From an uncultured Bacteroidales bacterium (GTDB lineage Bacteria; Bacteroidota; Bacteroidia; Bacteroidales; UBA932): a stretch of DNA of 64,000 bases. Each line of letters starts with the position of its first letter. Position 1 is the stretch's first letter. This document shows positions 54,634 to 63,942 of the stretch, in pieces. Below the pieces are notes generated by a model. That model worked only from the letters and a program-made list of their open reading frames with translations, was not told where the DNA came from and searched no databases. The position numbers were made by a program, and so were the translations under genes. Where the stretch lies: assembly GCA_944326265.1 (NCBI GenBank), contig CALVDE010000003.1:62001-126000 (forward strand), read 5' to 3'.

Positions 54634-56373
54634 TCAGTCATGGAAAAGGAATGACGATTCCTCGGGGGCGCAGAGGTCACAGATGCCGCACGGACGGCAC
54701 TGCTCCTGGCCGAAGTATGCGGAAAGACGCCGGCTCCGGCACGAAGACTGGAGGGCGGAGCGGTCACTCACCGGTGACACGTATGTATACATGGCATCCA
54801 GTCTTTCCTTGAACATGCTCTTGCGCTGGCCGTACACTTTCTCCGACAGATAGAGATTGGACGGAGTCAGTCTTTCCCCTGCAAAACATATAAGAGGCGA
54901 GCGTGCCCTGGGTATATACTTGATGACACCGCTCCTGGACAGATACAGCAGCTTCAGCTTGACGGCCCTGACCGAATTCATGGTAACCTTCGCCACATAG
55001 TCCTCGTCGATAGAGACAGTATGGGAGAACAGGCCGGGATATATCCGCATCAGGGCCTTCAGGAACGCATCCGTAGAAGTGTCGGAAAGCTGAATCCGGT
55101 AAAGGTCGTCACGGCTGACAGTGAACATGATCCGCGTAGGATTGTCTATTTCTTCAGTGAGAGTCCAGTACCCGGAGGTCTCGATGTACTTGATGGCATT
55201 GTAGGCCATGGAGGCATTGAGCCGGTAACGGCGCACGAACTCCAGCAGATTGAACTTGCAGACTGCACCGGCCCCGTCCTCGTATGCTATCCCCAGATAC
55301 TTGAATACTTTCTGGTATATGTCCGCAATATAGTCCAGTCCCGGGAAAGTACACCTGTAGACTGCATCCAGCCGCTTTATGTCGGTATTGTTCCACAACA
55401 GCACTGCCCATGAGCGCAGCCCGTCGCGTCCCGCCCTTCCAGCCTCCTGATAATACGACTCAAGAGCCTCCGGCATATCGAAATGGCACACGAACCGCAC
55501 GTCCGGCTTGTCGATGCCCATACCGAATGCATTGGTCGCCGCGATAATCCTCATCTCCCCGCTCATCCACTTCTGCTGGACAGCATTCCTCTCCTCCTTG
55601 CTCATGCCGGCATGATAATACCCGGCATCCACGCCCTGGGACACGAGGAATGCCGATATATCCTTTGCAGACTTCCTCTCACGCACATACACTATTCCGG
55701 TCCCCGGCACTGCACGGCACACAGACAGCAGCGAGCCGAACTTGTCCTCCGTCTTGCGGACTATGTATGAGAGATTGGGCCGCTCGAAGCCGGAACATAT
55801 AATATTGTCCTTCCTGAAAGCGAGCTTGTCCTCTATATCCCTGGCCACCGACGGTGTTGCCGTAGCCGTGAGCGCAATGACCGGGACATCCGGAAGCAGC
55901 TGCCTGATATCCGCTATGGCCAGATAGTCAGGCCTGAAGTCATACCCCCACTGGGAAATGCAGTGTGCCTCGTCCACGACCAGGAAACACACCTGCATCC
56001 TCTGCACCCTGGTCCGGAACAGATCTGTACGCAGCCGTTCCGGAGACAGGTAAAGGAACTTATAGTCCCCGTAGACAGCATTGTCCAGGGTCAGGTCTAT
56101 CTCCCTGCGCGTCATGCCCGAGTGCACGGCAACAGCCTTGATGCCCCTCGAACGCAGATTCTGAACCTGATCACGTATCAGCGATATAAGGGGAGACACG
56201 ACTATCGCCAGTCCGTCCCTCATCATGGCGGGAAGCTGGAAGCACAGCGACTTACCGCCACCTGTCGGCAGAATCGCCAGCACGTCCTCACCAGCCAGGG
56301 CAGACTTTATAATCTCCTCTTGCTTAGGGCGAAAGGAAGTATACCCCCAATATTTCTTCAATATTTCCTTCAC
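54634..56373 (-). CDS. recQ: RecQ-family ATP-dependent DNA helicase
   Basis: A 579-residue helicase counted from GTG at 56373. Motif 0 FRPKQEEII, motif I LPTGGGKS, motif II VVDEAHCISQWGYDFRPDY, motif III ALTATATPSV, motif V TNAFGMGIDKPDVRFV and motif VI QEAGRAGRDG are all present. A Cys4 zinc site lies at the extreme C terminus (CRSRRLSAYFGQEQC, CGICDLC), as in the second RecQ type of Bacteroidetes; no HRDC domain follows. The track-length ATG at 56460 adds an unlikely hydrophobic start; the GTG follows a TAnnTTTG box (56379-56386) by 5 bases, so translation may be leaderless. Confidence 0.92.
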   Translation of the reverse strand: MKEILKKYWGYTSFRPKQEEIIKSALAGEDVLAILPTGGGKSLCFQLPAMMRDGLAIVVSPLISLIRDQVQNLRSRGIKAVAVHSGMTRREIDLTLDNAVYGDYKFLYLSPERLRTDLFRTRVQRMQVCFLVVDEAHCISQWGYDFRPDYLAIADIRQLLPDVPVIALTATATPSVARDIEDKLAFRKDNIICSGFERPNLSYIVRKTEDKFGSLLSVCRAVPGTGIVYVRERKSAKDISAFLVSQGVDAGYYHAGMSKEERNAVQQKWMSGEMRIIAATNAFGMGIDKPDVRFVCHFDMPEALESYYQEAGRAGRDGLRSWAVLLWNNTDIKRLDAVYRCTFPGLDYIADIYQKVFKYLGIAYEDGAGAVCKFNLLEFVRRYRLNASMAYNAIKYIETSGYWTLTEEIDNPTRIMFTVSRDDLYRIQLSDTSTDAFLKALMRIYPGLFSHTVSIDEDYVAKVTMNSVRAVKLKLLYLSRSGVIKYIPRARSPLICFAGERLTPSNLYLSEKVYGQRKSMFKERLDAMYTYVSPVSDRSALQSSCRSRRLSAYFGQEQCRPCGICDLCAPEESSFLFHD

Positions 56374-56378
56374 AATGA

Positions 56379-56386
56379 CAAAGATA
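56379..56386 (-). promoter_or_regulatory. Putative promoter -7 box for recQ
   Basis: Minus-strand TATCTTTG, 5 bases before the GTG at 56373. If used, the mRNA would begin at or next to the start codon. Confidence 0.5.
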
Positions 56387-56481
56387 ATGATTATTTTGGC
56401 AAAAATTTTGCATAGTGTCGGACGGATATAAATTATTTTACGGATTTTGTTATTTATCATTTAATATCTTTTTTTTAAACT

Positions 56482-58086
56482 ATGGCTAAAATCGATTTAA
56501 CCAAGTACGGTATCACCGGAACTCCCGAAATCATCTACAACCCCTCTTACGATGATCTCTACAAGGCTGAGATGGATCCCTCTCTCACAGGTTATGAGAA
56601 AGGTCAGCTGACAGAGCTCGGTGCCGTAAACGTAATGACCGGTATCTACACCGGACGCTCGCCTAAAGATAAATTTTTCGTAATGGACGAGACCTCCAAG
56701 GACACCGTATGGTGGACTTCGGACGCATACAAGAATGACAACAAGCCCGTGACCAAGGAAACCTGGAAAGTCCTCAAGGACCTCGCTTCCAAGGAGCTTT
56801 CCAACAAGAAGCTCTACGTGATGGATACTTTCTGCGGCGCCAACGAGAACACCCGCCAGAAGATCCGTTTCATCATGGAGGTGGCATGGCAGGCACACTT
56901 CGTAAAGAACATGTTCATCCGCCCCACGGAAGAGGAACTTGCCAACTACGGCGAGCCTGACTTCGTGGTCCTCAACGCCTCCAAGGCAAAGGTAGAGAAC
57001 TATAAGGAACTCGGCCTGAATTCCGAGACAGCAGTGGTATTCAACCTCACCGAGAAGATGCAGGTAATCCTGAACACATGGTACGGCGGTGAAATGAAGA
57101 AAGGTATGTTCTCCTACATGAACTATCTGCTTCCCCTCCGCGGCATCGCTTCCATGCACTGCTCAGCCAACTGCGGCGAGAAGGGCGATGTAGCCATCTT
57201 CTTCGGCCTGTCAGGAACCGGCAAGACAACCCTTTCGACAGACCCCAAACGCCGTCTTATCGGTGACGACGAGCACGGCTGGGACGATGACGGAGTATTC
57301 AACTACGAAGGCGGCTGCTACGCCAAGGTCATCAACCTCTCCAAGGAGAACGAACCTGACATCTACAACGCCATCCGCCGTGACGCCCTCCTTGAGAACG
57401 TCACCGTGGACGCCAACGGCAAGATCGACTTCGCCGACAAGAGCGTTACCGAGAACACCCGCGTATCCTACCCTATCTACCACATCAAGAACATCGTTAA
57501 GCCTGTATCGAAGGCCGGCCACGCTTCGAAGGTCATCTTCCTGACCGCCGATGCATTCGGAGTACTTCCTCCTGTTTCCAAGCTGACCCCCGAGCAGACC
57601 AAATACTACTTCCTGAGCGGCTTCACCGCCAAGCTCGCCGGAACAGAGCGCGGTATCACCGAGCCTACCCCCACCTTCTCCGCTTGCTTCGGAGCTGCAT
57701 TCCTCTCCCTGCACCCCACCAAGTACGGTGAGGAGCTGGTAAAGAGAATGGAGAAAGTAGGCGCCACCGCTTACCTCGTGAACACCGGCTGGAACGGTAC
57801 CGGCAAGCGTATCTCCATCAAGGATACCCGCGCCATCATCGACCGCATCCTCGACGGCAGCATGGACAAGGCTGAGACCACAACCATCCCTTACTTCAAC
57901 CTTGCCATCCCTACCAAGCTCGACCAGGTGGACACCCACATCCTCGATCCCCGCAACACCTACGCTACCCCCGAGGAGTGGGAGGTTAAGGCCAAGGATC
58001 TCGCCGGACGCTTCATCAAGAACTTCGAGAAGTTCACCGGCAATGAGGCAGGAAAGGCTCTCGTCGCCGCTGGTCCTAAACTCTAA
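56482..58086 (+). CDS. pckA: Phosphoenolpyruvate carboxykinase (ATP)
   Basis: A 534-residue enzyme interconverting oxaloacetate and PEP with ATP/ADP. The substrate loop [13 protein letters not shown] (residues 53-65), P-loop [12 protein letters not shown] (241-252), kinase-2 IGDDEHGW (260-267) and the [11 protein letters not shown] region are complete. Length is normal. In Bacteroidales it usually runs in the PEP-carboxylating direction, conserving energy during succinate formation. Codon use is strongly biased, fitting high expression. A terminator lies at 58224-58255. Confidence 0.97.
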   Translation: MAKIDLTKYGITGTPEIIYNPSYDDLYKAEMDPSLTGYEKGQLTELGAVNVMTGIYTGRSPKDKFFVMDETSKDTVWWTSDAYKNDNKPVTKETWKVLKDLASKELSNKKLYVMDTFCGANENTRQKIRFIMEVAWQAHFVKNMFIRPTEEELANYGEPDFVVLNASKAKVENYKELGLNSETAVVFNLTEKMQVILNTWYGGEMKKGMFSYMNYLLPLRGIASMHCSANCGEKGDVAIFFGLSGTGKTTLSTDPKRRLIGDDEHGWDDDGVFNYEGGCYAKVINLSKENEPDIYNAIRRDALLENVTVDANGKIDFADKSVTENTRVSYPIYHIKNIVKPVSKAGHASKVIFLTADAFGVLPPVSKLTPEQTKYYFLSGFTAKLAGTERGITEPTPTFSACFGAAFLSLHPTKYGEELVKRMEKVGATAYLVNTGWNGTGKRISIKDTRAIIDRILDGSMDKAETTTIPYFNLAIPTKLDQVDTHILDPRNTYATPEEWEVKAKDLAGRFIKNFEKFTGNEAGKALVAAGPKL

Positions 58087-58197
58087 TTCGATGCGTCATA
58101 ACGGGCAAACTGCGGCGTTGTCTTCGGTATCATGGCTCAGTCATTTACCTAAGTAAACTCCTTCGCCACGAACCTTGATGCCTTGCATTTTACCCAT
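58083..58197 (-). other. Two tiny minus-strand reading frames behind pckA, uncertain
   Basis: On the minus strand, ATG at 58197 opens an 18-codon frame, MGKMQGIKVRGEGVYLGK, ending at 58141, and ATG at 58133 opens a 16-codon frame, [16 protein letters not shown], ending at 58083 across the pckA stop. They do not look like random sequence (basic/glycine pattern) and could be a small peptide, a remnant of a longer gene, or a conserved RNA. I found no ribosome-binding site clear enough to decide. Conservation in other genomes would be the test. Confidence 0.3.
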
Positions 58198-58223
58198 TCT
58201 GACACATCTCAGAAATGACACAA

Positions 58224-58255
58224 AAGAGGGATGACTTCATTAGGTCACCCCTCTT
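58224..58255 (+). terminator. Terminator after pckA
   Basis: A 12-pair stem with one mismatch (58224-58235 with 58244-58255), an 8-base loop and a short T-rich tail. It lies 13 bases before the next gene. Confidence 0.75.
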
Positions 58256-58267
58256 TCTTATTATTTT

Positions 58268-59323
58268 ATGAAAATGAGACGCGCAATGCATACCGTACTT
58301 TATGTTCTGGCTGCCGTGGCGGCCATATTCCTGGTTTTCCTGCTGACAGCTGTCATCACTGATTACCGTCCGGCCGAAAGGGAGATGCTGCAGGACCGTT
58401 CCGGCCTTTCATCCGATACTGCGGAGGTCCTCCCCGACTCCCTCTCCATCCTATGCTGGAACATCGGCTACGGAGGCCTGGGAGACGACATGGACTTCTT
58501 CTACGACGGCGGCACACAGGTTCGCACGTCCCGGGAGCGGACTCAGGCCAATATTGACGGCATCATCGCGGAGATACGCCGCCACAGCCCCGACATCATC
58601 CTACTCCAGGAAGTGGACGAATGCTCCCGGCGCACATACCGCATCAACGAGGTGGAGATGCTGCGCAGGGCCTTCCCAGACTATCACATCTATCTGGCGT
58701 ACAACTACAAATCTTTTTTCGTACCCATACCGGTCAAGGCACCGATGGGACGGGTCGCCAGCGGAGTGGTCCTTATGTCCCGCATTGCCCCGGAAGAGGT
58801 GGTCAGGTGGCAGTACCCCTCCCGCTTCCCCTGGCCGGTCAGCATGTTCAACCTCAAACGGTGCCTGCTCACAGCTACCTTCCGTCTCGCTGACGGCGGC
58901 AGCATCGTCATCGGAAACACCCACAACACCGCCTATGACACCGGCGGTATGCGCACCGCCGAGATCCGCTGGCTGTGTGAGCTGACCTCCAGCCTCGCCT
59001 CACATGACACACCGTTCATCATCGGCGGCGACTGGAACCAGTATCCGCCCGAGTACATACCTGGCCCCGCCGAGACATCCAATCCGCATTTTACCACCGT
59101 GGCCCTTGACACTGCCCTCCTCCGGGGCACAGGCCGCGTTGTCTGGGATCCCTCGGCCAGAACCCTGCGCCACCTCAACATTCCCTACGGCCCGGAATCC
59201 GTCCTAACCGTCACCGATTATTTCTACATCTCCCCTGATGTCCGGACAAGTACCGTCAGGACAATTGACCTGAGCTACAAGCATTCCGACCATCAGCCCG
59301 TACTGCTCCGCTGCCAGCTATAG
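58268..59323 (+). CDS. Endonuclease/exonuclease/phosphatase-family protein, membrane-anchored
   Basis: A 351-residue protein. One N-terminal membrane helix (VLYVLAAVAAIFLVFLLTAVI) is followed by an EEP/DNase I-like fold: LSILCWNIGYGG (N), DIILLQEVDE (the metal-binding E), GNTHNT, GGDWNQYP (D and N) and KHSDHQPVLL (SDH motif). The fold includes nucleases, sphingomyelinases and inositol phosphatases; with an extracytoplasmic position a lipid or polyphosphate ester is plausible. It follows the pckA terminator and converges with the minus-strand operon. Confidence 0.85.
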   Translation: MKMRRAMHTVLYVLAAVAAIFLVFLLTAVITDYRPAEREMLQDRSGLSSDTAEVLPDSLSILCWNIGYGGLGDDMDFFYDGGTQVRTSRERTQANIDGIIAEIRRHSPDIILLQEVDECSRRTYRINEVEMLRRAFPDYHIYLAYNYKSFFVPIPVKAPMGRVASGVVLMSRIAPEEVVRWQYPSRFPWPVSMFNLKRCLLTATFRLADGGSIVIGNTHNTAYDTGGMRTAEIRWLCELTSSLASHDTPFIIGGDWNQYPPEYIPGPAETSNPHFTTVALDTALLRGTGRVVWDPSARTLRHLNIPYGPESVLTVTDYFYISPDVRTSTVRTIDLSYKHSDHQPVLLRCQL

Positions 59324-59326
59324 TTC

Positions 59327-60121
59327 CTAGAATTCCAGCGAGAATACTTCCGAGCGGGGCAGGCAGACGAGCTGCAGGTCACCGGGCACAGAAAGTCCCA
59401 TGGACCCGAGGGCTCGGAAAGTGGAAGCAAATGCCAGCGAAGGAGTATTGTTGTCCTTGCTGAGGTGACACAGGAAGATACCTTTCAGACCGGGATGCCA
59501 GAACCTACGGACCGCTGCGGCGCAGTCATCGTTGCTTAGATGGCCGTTGTCCCCGATTATCCGGTACTTGAGATCAGGCGGATATGGACCGCGCATCAGC
59601 ATGTCCACGTCATAGTTGGACTCGATAATCACGTAATCAGCCTCCGCACAATAACGGTAGGCATACTCCGGCACCCGGCCCAGATCTGTCATGAAAACAA
59701 AACGGGTACCGAAAAAATCAAGAAAATAGCCCAGTGTCTGCGACGCATCGTGCGGCACCTCGAAATTGACACACCTGACACCGCGTATCACAGTCTCGAA
59801 TCCGGGTCTGAGCACCCTCCGCGAACCGGCGAAATCCGGTCCCACGTATCTGTTGCGCGACAATGCGTCATGCAGCCGTGCCGTAGTAAAGACCGGCACT
59901 GAAAGTTTCTGCGCCACCGACGCCAGACCACGGACATGGTCCGCATGGTCATGCGTGACAAACACCATCTCCACAGACGACACATCGACACCGGCACCGG
60001 CCAGCCTTGACTTCAGGGTCCTGAAGCCTATTCCGGCATCCACGATCAGAGCCGTGCGCTCATTCCCTATGTAATAACAGTTACCGTTGCTCCCGCTGGA
60101 GACACTCAGAAATCTTGCCAT
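59327..60121 (-). CDS. YycJ-like metallo-beta-lactamase-fold hydrolase
   Basis: A 264-residue cytoplasmic protein. The ATG at 60121 gives the usual start MARFLSVSSGSNGNCYYIG. The zinc motif is VTHDHADHVRGL (HxHxDH), followed by VPHDASQTLGY, DLGRVPEYAY and GDNGHLSNDDC. YycJ/WalJ-type proteins are thought to be exonucleases. It overlaps the HAD phosphatase gene by 41 bases and is the last gene of the operon. Confidence 0.87.
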   Translation of the reverse strand: MARFLSVSSGSNGNCYYIGNERTALIVDAGIGFRTLKSRLAGAGVDVSSVEMVFVTHDHADHVRGLASVAQKLSVPVFTTARLHDALSRNRYVGPDFAGSRRVLRPGFETVIRGVRCVNFEVPHDASQTLGYFLDFFGTRFVFMTDLGRVPEYAYRYCAEADYVIIESNYDVDMLMRGPYPPDLKYRIIGDNGHLSNDDCAAAVRRFWHPGLKGIFLCHLSKDNNTPSLAFASTFRALGSMGLSVPGDLQLVCLPRSEVFSLEF

Positions 60122-60734
60122 AAAGGTCTTCTTTGGAACTGAAGAGCAGCGAATGCAGACCCGCTGCCCGTCCGGCCTCCACATTGGCCGGAGAATCATC
60201 AATGTACAGAGTCTCCTCCGGGACTATTCCGGAGTCCTCGATCATCTTCCTGAAGATAGCGGGATCGGGCTTGGCAACCCTCATCTGATAAGAAAGATAC
60301 AGCCGCTCGAATATCTCCTTGACATCATAGCCGCGGGCCTTGAAGAGCTTGCGGCAGTACGCCATGCCGATAGGATTGGTATTGCTGAGCAGCAGCATCC
60401 GGTAGTCCTTCCTGAAGCGCAGCAGCGCGTCTATCCTGTCCTGGGGAATGCCGCAGAGAAAACAGTTGAGCGAATAGTCGATCTGCTCGTCCGTAACTGT
60501 CCTGGGCTGACCGTCCGCCGTAGTCATGACGGCCCGTGAGCGGATGATGTCGCGGAACTGCGGTGCCGTTATACGTCCCGTCTCAAACTTCTCGAAATAG
60601 CCCACCTGGCGGTAGGAACGCAGCACGTCTCCGAAATCCTTATAACCTACCACTTCGTTGAAAGCGCGGATACAGGCCACGCGGTTAAGGGGCACTATCA
60701 CCCCGCCCAGATCAAAAACCAAATTCTTTATCAT
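60081..60734 (-). CDS. HAD-superfamily phosphatase (HAD-IA)
   Basis: A 217-residue haloacid dehalogenase-type hydrolase. Motif I is LVFDLGGVIVPL, motif II MLLLSNTNPIGM, the motif III lysine is in AKPDPAIFRKMI and motif IV is TLYIDDSPANVEAG. Motif I has DLGGV instead of DxDxT, as in many HAD-IA members related to sugar-phosphate or YihX-like phosphatases. It begins in an ATGA overlap with mtnA, so it might dephosphorylate a methylthio-sugar phosphate, but this is inference. Confidence 0.85.
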   Translation of the reverse strand: MIKNLVFDLGGVIVPLNRVACIRAFNEVVGYKDFGDVLRSYRQVGYFEKFETGRITAPQFRDIIRSRAVMTTADGQPRTVTDEQIDYSLNCFLCGIPQDRIDALLRFRKDYRMLLLSNTNPIGMAYCRKLFKARGYDVKEIFERLYLSYQMRVAKPDPAIFRKMIEDSGIVPEETLYIDDSPANVEAGRAAGLHSLLFSSKEDLYGKISECLQREQR

Positions 60735-61816
60735 ACTGTCTTCTCATTAAGTTTAAGGAAGGTGAAATCATACGGGGGCCGGAATATTCCCTTCTCCGTG
60801 ACTATTCCGGTTATCAGTTCCGACGGAGTCACATCGAAAGCCGGATTATAGACCCTGACCCCCTCAGGGGCTGTCCTCCGGGAAAAATACAGGTCAGTCA
60901 CCTCTTCCCCTCCCCGCTGCTCGACCGGGATACCGGATCCGCAGGCCGTCTCCGGGTCAATGGAAGAAGTCGGTCCCAAAATATAAAAGGGTATGCCGTA
61001 ATAGCGGGCCAGGATGGCCAGGGCACTCGTTCCTACCTTGTTGGCAGTGTCCCCGTTGCAGGCCACCCGGTCGCATCCGGTAAAGACCAGGTCCACCCGG
61101 CCGGAGGCCATCAGGGAAGATGCCATGCTGTCGCATTCCAGGGTCACGTCGACTCCGGCCTTCTGCAGCTCGAAGGCGGTGATCCGCGCACCCTGCATAA
61201 GCGGGCGGGTCTCGTCTGCGTAGACTCTCGGAGCCAGTCCCCGGCTGTGCGCCAGGTAGATGGGAGCCAAAGCCGTACCATAGCGGGAGACGGCATAGTG
61301 CCCTGCATTGCAGTGGGTAAGAATCCCCATCCCGGGACGGTCGATGAGATCCGCACCATATTCGGCTATCGAGCGGCACATGGCCACGTCCTCAGATTTT
61401 ATCGCCTCCGCCTCAACGCGAAGCGCGTCAAGCAGCTGCGGTTGCGGAAATGCAGCACAGGCACTGAAGCGCCGTTCCATCCGGCTAAGTGCAGCGGCAA
61501 GATTGACGGCAGTGGGGCGGGCCGAGCAGAGGTAACGGCTGATGCGGGAAAATTCCTCCGCTGCGTGCCGGAAGTCGAATCCCGGCACTGTCACCACTCT
61601 CCGGAACGCCACGTACAGCCCGAAGGCCGCAGCTATCCCTATAGCCGGCGCACCCCTTACCCGCAGCTTCGCGATGGCCTCGTAGACCTGAGCCTCGTCC
61701 CTGAGCGTGAGGAATTTCTCCTCCCAGGGAAGCAGAGTCTGGTCCACTATCACCACCCCGTCGCCTCCGGGCGTGAGGTCCACACTGTCGTATGCGAAAA
61801 GATCGTCCAGCTGCAC
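60731..61816 (-). CDS. mtnA: S-methyl-5-thioribose-1-phosphate isomerase
   Basis: A 361-residue enzyme of the MtnA/eIF2B-like family. Landmarks are KLRVRGAPAIGIAAAFGLYVA, ILTHCNAGHYAVSRYGTALAPIYLA (catalytic Cys), RVYADETRPLMQGARITAFEL, VFTGCDRVACNGDTANKVGTSALAILA (catalytic Asp) and the C-terminal PAFDVTPSELITGIVTEKG. It turns 5-methylthioribose-1-phosphate to methylthioribulose-1-phosphate in methionine salvage. The start is GTG, with AAGGAGG 8 bases upstream. It lies 20 bases after the purine nucleoside phosphorylase gene. Confidence 0.94.
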   Translation of the reverse strand: MQLDDLFAYDSVDLTPGGDGVVIVDQTLLPWEEKFLTLRDEAQVYEAIAKLRVRGAPAIGIAAAFGLYVAFRRVVTVPGFDFRHAAEEFSRISRYLCSARPTAVNLAAALSRMERRFSACAAFPQPQLLDALRVEAEAIKSEDVAMCRSIAEYGADLIDRPGMGILTHCNAGHYAVSRYGTALAPIYLAHSRGLAPRVYADETRPLMQGARITAFELQKAGVDVTLECDSMASSLMASGRVDLVFTGCDRVACNGDTANKVGTSALAILARYYGIPFYILGPTSSIDPETACGSGIPVEQRGGEEVTDLYFSRRTAPEGVRVYNPAFDVTPSELITGIVTEKGIFRPPYDFTFLKLNEKTV

Positions 61817-61835
61817 GGCCTTGTCCTCCTTCCCG

Positions 61836-62663
61836 TCAGAGCCTGGATATAAGCTCGGTAAATATCACAGTCATGCGGTCGGCGGCGGCATCGGCGGCGC
61901 GTACCACGTCGTCCCCGTTGTTCTCGAAGTCCTCGGCGTAGTTGTCATGAGCCTCGTTGGTAATGACGGACATACCAAAGACCGGAACGGAGCTGTGCCT
62001 GGCCACTATCACCTCGGGAATAGTGGACATGCCTATCGCATCGGCTCCTATCAGACGGAAATACTTGTACTCCGATGGTGTCTCGTAGCTCGGACCTGTA
62101 CCGGCAAGATAGACACCCTTCTTGAGCTTAATGCCTTTCTCGCGGCCTATCTCCTCGGCCAGGGCTATCAGCCTGGGGTCGTAGGGGCGGGTCATGTCCG
62201 GGAAACGGGGGCCGAACTCATCGAGATTGGGGCCGATGAGGGGATTAGGCAGCTTATTGATGTGGTCGCGGATAATCATGAGGTCGCCCACGTGAAAGTC
62301 AAAGTTCACTCCTCCGGCGGCGTTGGATACGAACAGGGCCTTAATGCCCAGCCGGACCATGACCCGCACGGGGAGGGTCACCTTGTCCATCGGATAACCC
62401 TCGTAGTAGTGGAAGCGGCCCTGCATGGCCATGACTGTCTTACCTCCGAGGGTTCCTATGATGAAATTGCCCTTGTGGCCGATGGCCGTGGATTTCACGA
62501 AGCCGGGAACGTCCGTATAGGGTATCGTCAGCGGAGCCTCTATCCGGTCCGCCAGTTTGCCCAGACCGCTGCCCAGGACAATTCCCACCTGAGGCTGAAG
62601 TCCGCCAAGGCGGTTCCTCAGATACTCCTCCGCCTGGATAATAATTCTCATTCTCTCGTCCAT
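61836..62663 (-). CDS. Purine nucleoside phosphorylase (trimeric type)
   Basis: A 275-residue phosphorylase of the PNP/MTAP family. [50 protein letters not shown] (His-containing phosphate site) and [12 protein letters not shown] are visible, then [34 protein letters not shown], with the purine-binding region. Between a deaminase-like amidohydrolase and mtnA, methylthioinosine is a plausible substrate as well as inosine/guanosine; the sequence alone does not decide. Confidence 0.9.
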   Translation of the reverse strand: MDERMRIIIQAEEYLRNRLGGLQPQVGIVLGSGLGKLADRIEAPLTIPYTDVPGFVKSTAIGHKGNFIIGTLGGKTVMAMQGRFHYYEGYPMDKVTLPVRVMVRLGIKALFVSNAAGGVNFDFHVGDLMIIRDHINKLPNPLIGPNLDEFGPRFPDMTRPYDPRLIALAEEIGREKGIKLKKGVYLAGTGPSYETPSEYKYFRLIGADAIGMSTIPEVIVARHSSVPVFGMSVITNEAHDNYAEDFENNGDDVVRAADAAADRMTVIFTELISRL

Positions 62664-62667
62664 AATA

Positions 62668-63942
62668 TCATTGTTTTATTTTCTCTACAAATCTTGCCGC
62701 GTGCTTCCGGGCCATTGTCAGGACCTCCTCCTCACCGTCCACCCGGCCCCCGCTCATGAGCACTTTTCCGTTGCATATCACGGTATCGATGCAGGAGCTG
62801 TTGGCCGAATAGATGAAATTGGCCTTGAAGTCGTGCTCAGGTATGAAGAACGGTGAATCAGTATTGACCAGCATTATATCGGCCAGGGCCCCTTCCTCCA
62901 CAACCCCTCCGGCAAGACCCAGGGCTCTGGCACCGTTGACAGTGCCGGCCGCCAGAAGCTCGTCCAGCGGCATTGCCGACGGGTCCTCGCGCCATGCCTT
63001 CTGCAGCAATGCGGCTGTTTTCAACGTCTCCCTTATATCCAGATTGTTGGAAGATCCACACCCGTCCGTACCTACTGTGACATTCGCTCCGGCATCCCGG
63101 AGTTCGTTGTACATGAAACGGTACCCCGACGCCAGCTTCAGATTGGAATTAACGTTGTGGACCACAGTGGTACCTGACTGTCCGAGAAGCCTGATATCAC
63201 CGTCATCCAGCCACAGCGCATGGGCCGCCGTAAGATTGGGACCGAGAAGACCCATTGATGCAAGCCTGGCCGTCGGAGAGACTCCGTACCGTTCCCTGTG
63301 CGCCTCGTTCTCCTGACGGGTCTCGGAAAGATGCGTATTCAGCACCAGCGAGTGCTTTCTGGCAAAATCCGCAGCCCACAGAATGTTGGCATCCGAAACG
63401 GTATAATGCGCATGCACGGACACTCCGAACATTATCCTTCCCGGCCAGGTACGGGAGAGCTCATACATTCTCATGCATTCGTCACGCTGAGTCCGCTGTT
63501 TCCGCTCATCTCCTCCGTCCAGGAAGCAGTAGGTGAGCATTGCCCGCATACCGCTGTCCGAGACAGCCTTGGCCGCCACGTCTATGTTCCAGTACATATC
63601 CTCGAAAGTTGACGTGCCGGTCTTTATCATCTCCAGGCACGCCAGCCTGGTGCCCCAGTATATCAGATCCTCGTCCAGAAAAGTCTCTGCCTTCCACACG
63701 GCATCCAGCCACGACTTGAGCGGCATATCCTCGCATATTCCCCGGAAAAGCGTCATCCCCGAATGAGTATGCATGTTGACAAATGCGGGAAGTACGGCCA
63801 TGCGCCTGCCGTCCAGCACTGTATCGGCATCCGTGAATATATCGCGGCCGATCCGCCTTATCGTCTCTCCTTTAATATATATATCGCAAAGTTCTCCGTC
63901 CCGGAGAACATTCTTTATCAAAATACTGCGCATACTGGTCAT
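62668..63942 (-). CDS. mtaD: Amidohydrolase, probable S-adenosylhomocysteine/methylthioadenosine deaminase
   Basis: A 424-residue TatD/MtaD-type metal hydrolase. Metal motif [25 protein letters not shown] near residue 55 is the signature of Mta[25 protein letters not shown], and [13 protein letters not shown] follow. It would deaminate 5-methylthioadenosine and/or SAH to the inosine derivatives. It is the first gene of an operon leading to a phosphorylase and MtnA, which agrees with the methylthioinosine route. Four bases separate it from the phosphorylase gene. Confidence 0.9.
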   Translation of the reverse strand: MTSMRSILIKNVLRDGELCDIYIKGETIRRIGRDIFTDADTVLDGRRMAVLPAFVNMHTHSGMTLFRGICEDMPLKSWLDAVWKAETFLDEDLIYWGTRLACLEMIKTGTSTFEDMYWNIDVAAKAVSDSGMRAMLTYCFLDGGDERKQRTQRDECMRMYELSRTWPGRIMFGVSVHAHYTVSDANILWAADFARKHSLVLNTHLSETRQENEAHRERYGVSPTARLASMGLLGPNLTAAHALWLDDGDIRLLGQSGTTVVHNVNSNLKLASGYRFMYNELRDAGANVTVGTDGCGSSNNLDIRETLKTAALLQKAWREDPSAMPLDELLAAGTVNGARALGLAGGVVEEGALADIMLVNTDSPFFIPEHDFKANFIYSANSSCIDTVICNGKVLMSGGRVDGEEEVLTMARKHAARFVEKIKQ

